Assembly: GCA_003139545.1 (NCBI GenBank)
Contig: PLJC01000004.1
Location: 62,001 to 126,000 of the forward strand
Direction: 5' to 3'
DNA: 64,000 nt
Source: Actinomycetota bacterium
Lineage (GTDB): Bacteria > Actinomycetota > Thermoleophilia > Gaiellales > Gaiellaceae
Shown piece by piece: positions 39,557 through 46,306 of this stretch. How positions within the stretch are numbered: position 1 is the first letter of the stretch; the number at the start of each line of letters is the position of its first letter. Both the position numbers and the translations under genes were made by a program. A model generated the notes under the pieces. That model was not told where the DNA came from and searched no databases. It saw nothing but the letters and a program-made list of their open reading frames with translations.

Positions 39557-39754
39557 TCACGCTTGCGTCGCCGCTTGCGGGTCACCCGGCTTGTCCCGCA
39601 GATGCGAGATCACGTCTGCGATGTCCGCGAGCTGCTGCTCGAGGTCGCGCTGGTAGTTCTCCAGCCGCTCGAGGAGCTCCTGGCGATTCGGGAAGCCGCC
39701 GCGGAAAAGGATCCGCGGGCCGCCGCCCCAACCATGGCGATGGTGTCCGTGCAT
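39557..39754 (-). CDS. Small His-rich coiled-coil protein, PadR partner
   Basis: A 65-residue protein. The N-terminus MHGHHRHGWGGGPRILFRGG is rich in His, Gly and Arg, followed by a clear amphipathic coiled coil (NRQELLERLENYQRDLEQQL, then ADIADVISHLRDK). ATG 39754 has GGGAGG about 6 nt upstream and lies 2 nt after the padR stop, so the two are cotranscribed. Small His/Gly-rich proteins with a coiled coil often accompany PadR-type regulators and are annotated DUF5320 or hypothetical. The His cluster could bind metal; this is inference. Confidence 0.72.
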   Translation of the reverse strand: MHGHHRHGWGGGPRILFRGGFPNRQELLERLENYQRDLEQQLADIADVISHLRDKPGDPQAATQA

Positions 39755-39756
39755 GT

Positions 39757-40119
39757 TCACCTCCCTTGCTCGTAGCGTTCGATGAATCGCTGCGTGCGCT
39801 CCTGGGAGGTGCGGAGCGCCTCGACCCACTGGTCGAGCAGCTGCACGCCGCGCTCGGTGATCGCGTACGTGCGCTTGCCGTCACTCCACTCGGAGACGAC
39901 GAGGCCCTCCTCCTCGAGCGCGCGCAGGAGGCGGTAGAGGTTGCCCATCTCGACGCGCGACTCGCCCGTCAGCTCGGGCAGGCGCTCGAGCAGGTCGTAG
40001 CCGTGCGTCGGCCGCTCCCGGAGCAGCAGGAGGAGCGCAGGCTCCGTGAACCGCTCCACGCGGGCGAGCACGTGCCAGCGGCCGCGATGGTGGTGCCGCG
40101 CTCTCGGCCCGCCTCTCAT
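39757..40119 (-). CDS. PadR family transcriptional regulator
   Basis: A 120-residue winged-helix repressor. The PadR signature is ERFTEPALLLLLRERPTHGY then DLLERLPELTGESRVEMGNL, with YRLLRALEEEGLVVSEWSDG forming the recognition helix and wing, and RTYAITERGVQLLDQW following. An Arg/His-rich N-terminus (MRGGPRARHHHRGRW) precedes the domain. ATG 40119 is chosen because it lies just downstream of the ACATGT operator; further upstream the frame enters the divergent intergenic region. Its own promoter region carries a textbook PadR site, indicating autorepression. It is followed by the His-rich small protein. Confidence 0.88.
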   Translation of the reverse strand: MRGGPRARHHHRGRWHVLARVERFTEPALLLLLRERPTHGYDLLERLPELTGESRVEMGNLYRLLRALEEEGLVVSEWSDGKRTYAITERGVQLLDQWVEALRTSQERTQRFIERYEQGR

Positions 40120-40124
40120 GCGCC

Positions 40125-40145
40125 TACATGTAAAACACACATGTA
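40125..40145. promoter_or_regulatory. PadR-type operator
   Basis: TACATGT-AAAACAC-ACATGTA is a perfect 7-bp inverted repeat with a 7-bp spacer. ATGT/ACAT half-sites with this spacing are the known PadR consensus. The left edge is 5 bp from the padR ATG, over the expected -10 of that gene, so binding should block transcription. It is 54 bp from the divergent 40200 gene and may affect that promoter too. Confidence 0.8.
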
Positions 40146-40199
40146 TGTCACCATAGCGGTCGCCGATAGCCCTCGGCAAGGGGGCTATAGTCGTCACCA

Positions 40200-40814
40200 G
40201 TGCGGGTCACGAAGATCTCGACGCTGCGGCAATGCGCCGTCTGCGAGCGGACGCTCCTCCTGGGCGAGCGCTCCGTGCGCTTCGCGCCCGAGGAGGGCGC
40301 GGAGCTCACCCACGTGTGCCAGCTCTGCCAGGAGACGGCGATCGAGCACGGGTGGATCAAGGAAGGCACGCCGACGCAGCCGACGATCGCCGGCGACAGC
40401 CGCCGCCGTCGTCGCGGTCTGGTCGAGATCCTCGGCCTCTCGCGCTCGAACGGCGAGACGATCGCGCCGCCGGAGCCGATCCTGCGCCGCCTCTCCAACG
40501 ACGAAGTGGCGGTGCTCGAGGCCGCCGACCTCTTCAACGCGAGCACCTACCGGCGCACGGTCGGGGGCATCGCGAAGAGCCTCGGCGAGGCGCGCGCCAG
40601 CATCGTCCCGCTCTCCGGGGTTTCCGGCGAGCTGGCCGTGACCGTGGCCTGGGATCTCTCCTGGTACCAGTACCGCGTGAGTCCGGAATCGGCGCAGCCG
40701 GTTCGCCTCGAGGCCCGCGGGCACGAGCTGGACGAGCTCGAGTCGAGCTACAAGGACTGGAACACGCGGGTCGAGGACGAGGGCCGTCTCGTCCCCGATA
40801 TCGCCCGCATCTAG
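40200..40814 (+). CDS. Uncharacterised protein with N-terminal zinc-finger-like cysteines
   Basis: A 204-residue protein of unknown function. Two Cys pairs, RQCAVCERTLLLGE and VCQLCQETAIEHGW, at about residues 12-15 and 40-43, suggest a treble-clef or ribbon zinc site. A basic linker (GDSRRRRRGLVEILGL) leads to a helical/mixed C-terminal domain (RLSNDEVAVLEAADLFNAST, GELAVTVAWDLSWYQYRVSP). GTG 40200 lies 8 nt after TATAGT, and it diverges from padR. The C-terminal part resembles a small binding domain, but I cannot assign it. Confidence 0.78.
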   Translation: MRVTKISTLRQCAVCERTLLLGERSVRFAPEEGAELTHVCQLCQETAIEHGWIKEGTPTQPTIAGDSRRRRRGLVEILGLSRSNGETIAPPEPILRRLSNDEVAVLEAADLFNASTYRRTVGGIAKSLGEARASIVPLSGVSGELAVTVAWDLSWYQYRVSPESAQPVRLEARGHELDELESSYKDWNTRVEDEGRLVPDIARI

Positions 40815-40849
40815 CGGACGACGCCGCACTCCTTCACAATCAGACGCAG

Positions 40850-41074
40850 ATGATCTTTTGCGTCATACCCCGCGAGCTCGCCGACGAGCTGTACGAGAAG
40901 ATGGTCGAGTACTACAGCGACAATCCGAACGTGACCGTCATCGTCGACCGGCGCGAGGGCAACGACCGCCGCGCGGGCAAGGACGCCGGCGAGCACGCGG
41001 AGCAGCGCGAGATCCGCGACCGGCGCCGGGCCCGCATTCCGGGCACGTTCCCGGACACGGACGCGCCCACGTAG
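40850..41074 (+). CDS. Small uncharacterised protein
   Basis: A 74-residue protein beginning MIFCVIPRELADELYEKMVE, with a short alpha/beta N-terminal part ending VTVIVDRREGNDRR and then a strongly charged, probably disordered tail. VIVDRR followed by Arg-rich sequence recurs in actinobacterial hypothetical proteins. ATG 40850 lies 35 bp after the preceding gene; no strong SD or TANNNT is present, so it may be cotranscribed with 40200. The beginning has clear coding character. Function unknown. Confidence 0.65.
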   Translation: MIFCVIPRELADELYEKMVEYYSDNPNVTVIVDRREGNDRRAGKDAGEHAEQREIRDRRRARIPGTFPDTDAPT

Positions 41075-41090
41075 CGATTACCCTCGTCCC

Positions 41091-42533
41091 ATGGCCATCA
41101 CCGGGACGGAGACCTTCGAGAGCACGAGCCCGGCCGACGGCGAGACGATCGGCGTCTTCCCGCGCTCGACCGGCGAGGACGTCGACCGTGCGGTCGCGGC
41201 GGCGAAGGAGGCATACGCGCACTGGCGGCTCGTCCCGGCGCCGAAGCGCGGCGAGATCCTCTACCGGTTCGCGCGCATCCTCGAGGGCGAGAAGGACGCG
41301 CTCACTGAGTTGATGACGCACGAGATGGGCAAGGTGCGCGCCGAGGCGGGCGGCGACGTCCAGGAGGCGATCGACATCACGTACTACATGGCCGGTGAGG
41401 GGCGGCGCCTCTTCGGCCAGACGACTCCGTCGGAGCTCCCGGACAAGTGGAACATGAGCATTCGCCAGCCGGTGGGCGTCGTCGGCGCGATCACGCCGTG
41501 GAACTTCCCGATCGCGATCCCGTCGTGGAAGCTCATCCCGGCACTCATCTGCGGTAACACCGTCGTGCTGAAGCCGGCGACGGACACGCCGGCACTCGCG
41601 GAGCGCTTCGTCGAGCTGCTCGACGAGGCGGGGCTCCCCGACGGCGTCGTGAACATCGTGTACGGCGGCGGGAGCAGCGTCGGCGACCGCATGGTGCGCC
41701 ACCCCGACATCCGCGTCATCACGCTGACGGGCTCGCGCGAGACCGGCGTCAAGGTGCTGGAGGCCGGCGCGGAGACGCTGAAGCACGTGCACCTCGAGCT
41801 CGGCGGCAAGAACGCGATCATCGTCATGGACGACGCCGACCTCGACCTCGCCGTGAACGGCATCGTGTGGTCGGCGTTCGGCACGTCCGGCCAGCGCTGC
41901 ACGGCCGCGTCGCGCGTCATCGCGCACGAGAAGGTGTACGACGCGCTGCAGAAGAAGCTCGTCGCGGCGGTCGAGAAGCTGCGCCTCGGTCCCGGATGGG
42001 AGGGCGACACCGATATCGGCCCCGTCATCAACAAGGCGGCGCTGGACAAGATCCACTCGTACTCCAAGATCGGCAGCGACGAAGGCGCGCGCCTCCTGAC
42101 CGGCGGCGAAGTCGCGACCGAGGGCGATCTCGCGCGCGGCTTCTTCTACCGGCCGACGATCTTCGCGGACGTCGACCCGCAGATGCGCGTCGCGCAGGAG
42201 GAGATCTTCGGCCCGGTCACCGCGCTCATCAAGGTGCGCGACGCCGACGAGGCCATCCGCGTCTCGAACGGGATCAAGTACGGGCTCTCGTCCTCGATCT
42301 TCACGCGAGACGTCAACACCGCGTTCCGCGCGATGCGCGACCTCGAGGCCGGGATCACGTACGTGAACGCCGGCACGACGGGCGCCGAGGTGCACCTGCC
42401 GTTCGGCGGCACGAAGGACACGGGCAACGGCCACCGCGAGGCCGGCCAGGCGGCGCTCGACGTCTTCACCGAGTGGAAGTCGATCTACGTCGACTACTCG
42501 GGGAAGCTCCAGCGCGCGCAGATCGACGACTGA
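41091..42533 (+). CDS. Aldehyde dehydrogenase family protein
   Basis: NAD(P)-dependent aldehyde dehydrogenase (480 aa). Signatures: GAITPWNFPIAIPSWKLIPA, the cofactor-binding VVLKPATDTP, TLTGSRETG, the general-base Glu in LELGGKNAIIV, the catalytic Cys in GTSGQRCTAASRV, and EEIFGPVTALIKV. The ending NAGTTGAEVHLPFGGTKDTG resembles alpha-aminoadipic/piperideine-6-carboxylate semialdehyde dehydrogenases (ALDH7) and succinate-semialdehyde types. ATG 41091 is set by TACCCT 6 nt upstream. It is followed 9 bp later by an RNase H gene. Substrate uncertain; lysine or other amino-acid catabolism is plausible. Confidence 0.9.
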   Translation: MAITGTETFESTSPADGETIGVFPRSTGEDVDRAVAAAKEAYAHWRLVPAPKRGEILYRFARILEGEKDALTELMTHEMGKVRAEAGGDVQEAIDITYYMAGEGRRLFGQTTPSELPDKWNMSIRQPVGVVGAITPWNFPIAIPSWKLIPALICGNTVVLKPATDTPALAERFVELLDEAGLPDGVVNIVYGGGSSVGDRMVRHPDIRVITLTGSRETGVKVLEAGAETLKHVHLELGGKNAIIVMDDADLDLAVNGIVWSAFGTSGQRCTAASRVIAHEKVYDALQKKLVAAVEKLRLGPGWEGDTDIGPVINKAALDKIHSYSKIGSDEGARLLTGGEVATEGDLARGFFYRPTIFADVDPQMRVAQEEIFGPVTALIKVRDADEAIRVSNGIKYGLSSSIFTRDVNTAFRAMRDLEAGITYVNAGTTGAEVHLPFGGTKDTGNGHREAGQAALDVFTEWKSIYVDYSGKLQRAQIDD

Positions 42534-42542
42534 GCCCGTGTC

Positions 42543-42956
42543 GTGAAGGCGAAGCTCTTCACCGACGGCGGCTCGCGCGGCAATCCCGGGCCGGCCGCGT
42601 ACGGCTACGTGCTCGAGGCGGAGGACGGGACCGTACTCGCGGCGCGCGGGGAGCGGATCGGCGTGGCGACGAACAACGTCGCCGAGTACCGCGCCTTGAT
42701 CGCCGGGCTGGAGAAGGCGGTCGAGCTGGCGGTGCCCGAGGTCGAGGTCGTCTCCGACTCGGAGCTGCTCGTGAAGCAGATGACCGGCGAGTACCGGGTG
42801 AAGAACGCCGCGCTGCAGGATCTCTCGATCCAGGCGTCGCGCCTCGCGCGCGAGATCGGGAAGGTCTCGTACACGGCGGTCCGGCGGGAGCACAACGAGC
42901 TCGCCGACCGGCTGGTGAACGAGGCCCTCGACGGCGCAAGTGAAGCGGGGCACTGA
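42543..42956 (+). CDS. Ribonuclease HI family protein
   Basis: A stand-alone RNase H fold protein of 137 residues. Catalytic carboxylates: Asp in LFTDGGSRGNPGPAAYGYVL, Glu in NNVAEYRALIAGLEKAVELA, Asp in VVSDSELLVKQMTGEYRVKN, and the C-terminal His/Asp in REHNELADRLVNEAL. This is the short RnhA-like form (YpdQ/Rv2228c N-terminal type) that degrades RNA in RNA-DNA hybrids. GTG 42543 follows the aldehyde dehydrogenase by 9 bp, apparently in the same operon. Confidence 0.9.
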   Translation: MKAKLFTDGGSRGNPGPAAYGYVLEAEDGTVLAARGERIGVATNNVAEYRALIAGLEKAVELAVPEVEVVSDSELLVKQMTGEYRVKNAALQDLSIQASRLAREIGKVSYTAVRREHNELADRLVNEALDGASEAGH

Positions 42957-43007
42957 ACCACCAGAGCGGTGATGAGTCAAGCGCCGGCGATGGTCGACGA
43001 TAGGCGT

Positions 43008-43115
43008 ATGGCGCATCTCGTGACCCTCCTCTCGGCCACGCTGCTCTTCTATGTCTCCGTCACGCGCGGCGCGCTCGCGTTCGCGTGGGCGCTCGGCCGC
43101 ATCGTCCGCCCGTAG
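43008..43115 (+). CDS. Possible small single-helix membrane peptide
   Basis: A 35-codon frame starting ATG: MAHLVTLLSATLLFYVSVTR then GALAFAWALGRIVRP. It would be one hydrophobic helix with a basic end. In-frame upstream starts at 42969, 42972 and 42990 would add up to 13 residues. A near-match -10 (TAGGCG) precedes ATG 43008. It lies between the RNase H gene and tRNA-Gly. GC3 and composition fit coding, but the length makes it uncertain. Confidence 0.35.
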   Translation: MAHLVTLLSATLLFYVSVTRGALAFAWALGRIVRP

Positions 43116-43157
43116 GCTCAGGCGCGCCCAGAGCCGGGGCTATACTTCCGGCCTCGC

Positions 43158-43231
43158 GCGGATGTAGCTCAGTTGGCTAGAGCGTCTGCTTGCCATGCAG
43201 AAGGTCGTGGGTTCGAGTCCCATCATCCGCT
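43158..43231 (+). tRNA. glyT: tRNA-Gly (GCC anticodon)
   Basis: Complete cloverleaf: acceptor GCGGATG/CATCCGC, D-arm GCTC...GAGC, anticodon stem TCTGC/GCAGA with loop TTGCCAT (anticodon GCC), T-arm GTGGG/CCCAT, discriminator T. CCA is not encoded. A -10 box TATACT is at 43141-43146. The 3' 42 nt (43190-43231) are repeated exactly at 45133-45174, marking this gene as an integration site. Confidence 0.97.
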
Positions 43232-43235
43232 CTAG

Positions 43236-43259
43236 AAAAGCCCCGGAAACGGGGCTTTT
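43236..43259 (+). terminator. tRNA-Gly terminator
   Basis: AAAAGCCCCG-GAAA-CGGGGCTTTT: a 10-bp stem with a GAAA tetraloop and four T, starting 4 nt after the tRNA. This is the clearest intrinsic terminator in the window. Confidence 0.88.
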
Positions 43260-43310
43260 GATTGCGTGGACATCCAGTCCGGCGTCGCTTTGGAAGCGCG
43301 TGTGCAAGCG

Positions 43311-43427
43311 TTAGTGGCGCCGATACTCGCCTGAGCTGGCTTGTTCGTCCAGGGCTCGCATCGGGCGCTCCTCAAGCTCCGCCGCGATGATGTGCCGCGC
43401 CACTCGCCCGGCTCGGAGAGTCCGCAC
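43311..43427 (-). pseudogene. Short fragment, possible C-terminal gene remnant in the element
   Basis: A 38-codon frame from GTG reading VRTLRAGRVARHIIAAELEE then RPMRALDEQASSGEYRRH. The charged amphipathic helix looks like the C-terminal end of a larger protein, but a stop lies shortly upstream in frame and no matching N-terminus is nearby. It sits close to the left attachment site, where an integrase gene end is often found. The family cannot be identified from this length. Confidence 0.25.
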
Positions 43428-43460
43428 GCATCCCTTTGTATCTGAGGGCTCGACGCGGCT

Positions 43461-43862
43461 TTAGCGAATGGGAACGCCGGTGGATCGTGTGCATATTCGG
43501 ATGCACGTAAACACGATCCGATAGCGACTGATAACGATCCGGTGCGCACGCAGGTACGTCAACGCCTGCTTCCTGAGCTCCACGTATTGGCCGCGAACAT
43601 GTTGGATCCCCTCGTGCAAGTCCGCGTCGCCGAGCCCTATGTCGATGTGCAGAGTGAAGTGTGAATGGATCGGCCCGTTCGGACAGCGCCCCGCCCCTCC
43701 GACGGCAGTGATGTTCCAGCCCAGGCCACCGTAGGGAGTTACCGCAGTGATGGGGTCCGCGTACGTTGGTGGGCAGGTCCCGTTGTCGCGCACTGGCCCG
43801 GCCGATGCCGAAGCCGCCCAAGTTGCCAGGCAGACCATCACGATCAGACAGGTGCGAATCAC
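43461..43862 (-). CDS. Secreted protein of unknown function (element gene)
   Basis: A 133-residue protein with signal peptide VIRTCLIVMVCLATWAASAS. The mature part has a Cys pair (NGTCPPTYADPITAVTPYGG, AGRCPNG) and a charged region with HSHFTLHIDIGLGDADLHEG, then RGQYVELRKQALTYLRAHRI. It ends in a basic, Cys-containing tail (IVFTCIRICTRSTG). I do not recognise the family. GTG 43862 follows TACAGT by 6 nt, the window's leaderless pattern, so it is probably expressed. It lies within the tRNA-Gly-flanked segment. Confidence 0.65.
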   Translation of the reverse strand: MIRTCLIVMVCLATWAASASAGPVRDNGTCPPTYADPITAVTPYGGLGWNITAVGGAGRCPNGPIHSHFTLHIDIGLGDADLHEGIQHVRGQYVELRKQALTYLRAHRIVISRYRIVFTCIRICTRSTGVPIR

Positions 43863-43930
43863 ACGTGGACTGTAATCCGCTCGCCTCTCCAAGGGGAGCC
43901 GCGACGCCGGCCCGGATTGGTCCAGCCGAG

Positions 43931-44770
43931 CTAGCCCCTCACCGTTAGCTTCGCCGCGACCGACCTGACCGCCTGGTAGGCCGCGCTCGACGCGCCGATG
44001 AATAGCCGCGGCGCGTGACCCTTATACCCGACCGGTAACCGGTAACGGAAGACGACGCGACCGTTGGCCGGATGGCCGCTCGCCAGCGGATGCGCCGAGG
44101 CGGCAGCGCCCGGTGCGTTCTGCCAGACGCCACTAAGGCTCACCGTCAAGTTGGTGTCCGAGATCGCTGTGCCTTCTTTGTCGCGCACAGAGACGATCAG
44201 CGTGTTCGTCCGCTTGGTGGAAGCGGTCACAGCGTGGGGCGCGAAGAGAAACGCGTCCTGGTAAATGGTGAGAGTGAAGTTGAACGGACCGTCCTGGCCG
44301 TCGTTGTCCACTGGCCCGATCGCCACCGGATAGGTACCGGTCAGCGTCGCCTTGTACAACACGCCGTTGCTTAGGTCGTCACTTACGAGCGGCGGGATGA
44401 ATTCCTGTTTGCTTTTCGCGTTGAGCATCTTCAGTGCGGTCGTCCCAGGTGGCATGACGACGGCGACGAACGCCGAGGTATCCTCGCCCTTGATCAGCAC
44501 TTCCTGGCCGTTTGTTAGCTGGATGTTCCACCACTCCGAGCTCGTGATCCAGTCGCAGCAGTTGGCGTTCACCACGCCGCCAACGGGGTCGCTGCTCGTA
44601 TCGCCCGAGTAGCGGGTGCCGGGGTTGGCGAGCGGGCCGGATTCGGGCGCGGTGCCGCCCGCCGCCAGCCGCGCGCCAGAAGACGTCCCGGCGGTGGCGC
44701 CCAGTGCGAGCGTGAGCACGGCTAGGCCGAGTCCGGCAAGAAGAAAAAGCAAGCGGGAGCGAGTGCGCAT
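43931..44770 (-). CDS. Secreted beta-rich protein of unknown function (element gene)
   Basis: A 279-residue exported protein. Signal peptide MRTRSRLLFLLAGLGLAVLT ending near ATAGTSSG. The middle carries VNANCCDWITSSEWWNIQLT and GQEVLIKGEDTSAFVAVVMP, followed by beta-rich segments including TYPVAIGPVDNDGQDGPFNF. A C-terminal Ig/CARDB-like domain follows (RTNTLIVSVRDKEGTAISDT). No family assigned; an extracellular binding or structural role is likely. ATG 44770 has a modest GAAAGGA site upstream. It is transcribed in the same direction as the other secreted gene of the element, 68 bp upstream of it. Confidence 0.75.
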   Translation of the reverse strand: MRTRSRLLFLLAGLGLAVLTLALGATAGTSSGARLAAGGTAPESGPLANPGTRYSGDTSSDPVGGVVNANCCDWITSSEWWNIQLTNGQEVLIKGEDTSAFVAVVMPPGTTALKMLNAKSKQEFIPPLVSDDLSNGVLYKATLTGTYPVAIGPVDNDGQDGPFNFTLTIYQDAFLFAPHAVTASTKRTNTLIVSVRDKEGTAISDTNLTVSLSGVWQNAPGAAASAHPLASGHPANGRVVFRYRLPVGYKGHAPRLFIGASSAAYQAVRSVAAKLTVRG

Positions 44771-44943
44771 GATCCGGTGGTCCTTTCGGGGATCGACGAA
44801 GGCGTCCTACATCTCGGTTTCTAGCACCGAGTGTCCAGCGGCAACAGAGCGCGCCTACGCTGGGCATCGTCGCGTCGGTCGCAGCGGCGGGCAATTCGCC
44901 ACCGCGCGCGTGAGGGCGGCGATAGGCGCAATTGGACTCGAAC

Positions 44944-45093
44944 ATGCCTGCAAATCGGTTGATGTTCGCACTGGGCGAGCACAGAGTGGCGTCCGACTGC
45001 AAGCGTCCTGCAAGCGATGAGCTGCGCGACTTGGTTCCCGCGTGCAACGTCATGCACCACGTATCTGGTCTGAAGACAGGGTCCATGCGCTAG
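44944..45093 (+). CDS. Possible small protein near the right att site
   Basis: A 49-codon frame from ATG beginning MPANRLMFALGEHRVASDCK and ending MHHVSGLKTGSMR. An in-frame TAG shortly upstream limits any extension. It ends 39 bp before the repeated tRNA half. It could be a relic of a recombination gene, whose 3' ends often lie next to att sites, but no integrase motif (RHRY) is present. Confidence 0.22.
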   Translation: MPANRLMFALGEHRVASDCKRPASDELRDLVPACNVMHHVSGLKTGSMR

Positions 45094-45097
45094 CGAG

Positions 45098-45122
45098 GCA
45101 GGAGTTTGCAGGAGGTCGCAGG
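45098..45122. repeat. Three GCAGG repeats in 10-bp register
   Basis: GCAGG occurs at 45098, 45108 and 45118 (the first two as GCAGGAG), exactly one helical turn apart, 11 bp before the att copy at 45133. Phased direct repeats beside an attachment site are typical of excisionase or integrase arm-binding sites. Confidence 0.5.
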
Positions 45123-45132
45123 TTCTGACGGG

Positions 45133-45174
45133 TTGCCATGCAGAAGGTCGTGGGTTCGAGTCCCATCATCCGCT
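45133..45174 (+). repeat. Right attachment site: 42-bp copy of the tRNA-Gly 3' half
   Basis: Exact duplicate of 43190-43231: anticodon loop, right anticodon stem, variable region, T-arm and 3' acceptor strand of tRNA-Gly(GCC). The 5' half of the tRNA is absent, so it is not a functional gene. Identity stops sharply on both sides. Confidence 0.93.
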
Positions 45175-45199
45175 TCTCTCGTCTGTCAATCTTCCGGGT

Positions 45200-46210
45200 G
45201 TGCGGGCAGGCTTCTTGGCGGCGCTCCTTCTGGCAGTGGCGCTCACGGTTCCCGGCGCGTCGGTAGCCGCGACGCCGAGCGTCCCGTTCTTCAACGTCGG
45301 CGGCAACGAACACCTCCTCGGGGGGAGCGGCGACCTCTACTTCGATGCGTACAACCTCGACTTCGCCCCGAGCGCGGAACGGATGACGATCTCCATTCCG
45401 CACGCGTTCCAGGCCGTTCTGACGGACACGCCCGGCACTGACCTCGGACGGGCGTACATGGGAACGGTCACGACGGCTCAGGGGACTCAGACCTCCTACA
45501 ACGGGCAGCTCGTCGTGCTCGACGCCTCCGCGTACTCCAATGATCCGAGCGGCCAGGCCTGCGATCCGAACGTCCACACGGCGGTCTGGGAGATCGAGGT
45601 CAAGTCCGACGCCGGGGTATCGCTCGACGTTCCCGTCGCCGTCGACTGGATGGGCAGCAACTACCAGCTCACGATGTGCTTCGACAGCGTGCACGCGCAG
45701 GGGATCGAGGTTTCGGAGGTCGACTTCCACATGGCGAACGTCTTCCAGAACCCACTCACGGCCGGCAACTATCTGTTCGACGCGGTCGTGACGCCGTTCG
45801 CGGCGGACGGGACGCCCAACACCGCCACCGCGTATGAGTTTCAGGGCTATGAGGACCTGCCGCAGGTCCTGACGGCGCATCCGACCTATGACCCGGCGAC
45901 GAAGACCTTTGTCGTTTCGGGAGTTTCGAGGATCAACGGGAAACCCCGCGTCGGCGTCAACGTGCACATCTGGGTGGGGCGGACGTCGATCACCGCGACG
46001 ATGAAGGACATCGGCGTGGCTGTCACCGGCTCCAACGGGTCCTACAGCTTCAAGAAGAAGCTCACCGCCGCGCCGAAATGGATGCTCGGCGAGGTCGATC
46101 ACTACTACCGCATCATCTGCACCGGGAAGAGCCAGCCGGGAGGCTGCGTCTCGTGGACGACGGACGGCCGGGACACGTACGTCACGCTGGTGACCCGGGC
46201 CCACAAGTAA
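45200..46210 (+). CDS. Secreted protein of unknown function
   Basis: A 336-residue exported protein: signal peptide VRAGFLAALLLAVALTVPGA SVAA-type, then a beta-rich domain (LYFDAYNLDFAPSAERMTIS; AYSNDPSGQACDPNVHTAVW), and a C-terminal carboxypeptidase-regulatory/Ig-like region (KPRVGVNVHIWVGRTSITAT, GSNGSYSFKKKLTAAPKW). Four cysteines may form disulfides. Family not recognised. GTG 45200 begins 25 bp after the right att copy. There is no clean TANNNT box, so its promoter may lie inside the element. An extracellular binding or structural role is inferred from the domains. Confidence 0.75.
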   Translation: MRAGFLAALLLAVALTVPGASVAATPSVPFFNVGGNEHLLGGSGDLYFDAYNLDFAPSAERMTISIPHAFQAVLTDTPGTDLGRAYMGTVTTAQGTQTSYNGQLVVLDASAYSNDPSGQACDPNVHTAVWEIEVKSDAGVSLDVPVAVDWMGSNYQLTMCFDSVHAQGIEVSEVDFHMANVFQNPLTAGNYLFDAVVTPFAADGTPNTATAYEFQGYEDLPQVLTAHPTYDPATKTFVVSGVSRINGKPRVGVNVHIWVGRTSITATMKDIGVAVTGSNGSYSFKKKLTAAPKWMLGEVDHYYRIICTGKSQPGGCVSWTTDGRDTYVTLVTRAHK

Positions 46211-46306
46211 GAAACCGAGCGAATCGCAGTCCGCCCCTTGGAGTTGACCGGACGCAGTCGTAGACTCGCGCCCGTCACGATCCATACTCGGGCAAGGGAG
46301 GCGTGA

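Larger units (their letters stand above)
44771..45132. other. Mostly non-coding right part of the element
   Basis: Between the secreted-protein start and the right att copy there is no strong gene. The sequence has mixed codon character, one small open frame (44944-45093), and three GCAGG repeats at 10-bp spacing next to the att copy. The segment 45110-45125 resembles a tRNA T-arm (GGTCGCAGGTTC) but no tRNA can be folded. No rho-independent terminator is obvious. Confidence 0.5.
43232..45174. mobile_element. Putative tRNA-Gly-integrated element or remnant
   Basis: A 1.94-kb segment bounded on the left by the intact tRNA-Gly and on the right by an exact 42-bp copy of its 3' half (anticodon loop to discriminator). 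This is the classic attL/attR result of tyrosine-integrase insertion that restores the tRNA. Inside are two secreted-protein genes, a short C-terminal-looking fragment and a small frame near attR, but no recognisable integrase, so the element is decayed, internally deleted or mobilised in trans. Local sequence is less uniformly GC3-rich than its surroundings. The boundaries are firm; the mobile nature is inference. Confidence 0.65.

Noticed and set aside
45110..45132. Fragment of another tRNA (T-arm-like GGTCGCAGGTTC)
   Set aside because: Too short and not foldable; resemblance may be chance, so it is only mentioned as a note on the element.
45133..45174. Second tRNA-Gly gene
   Set aside because: Only the 3' half is present; there is no D-arm or 5' acceptor strand, so it is an att copy.
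43232..45174. Integrase gene in the tRNA-Gly element
   Set aside because: No frame in either orientation shows the R-HxxR-Y pattern or sufficient length; only short fragments flank the two secreted-protein genes.
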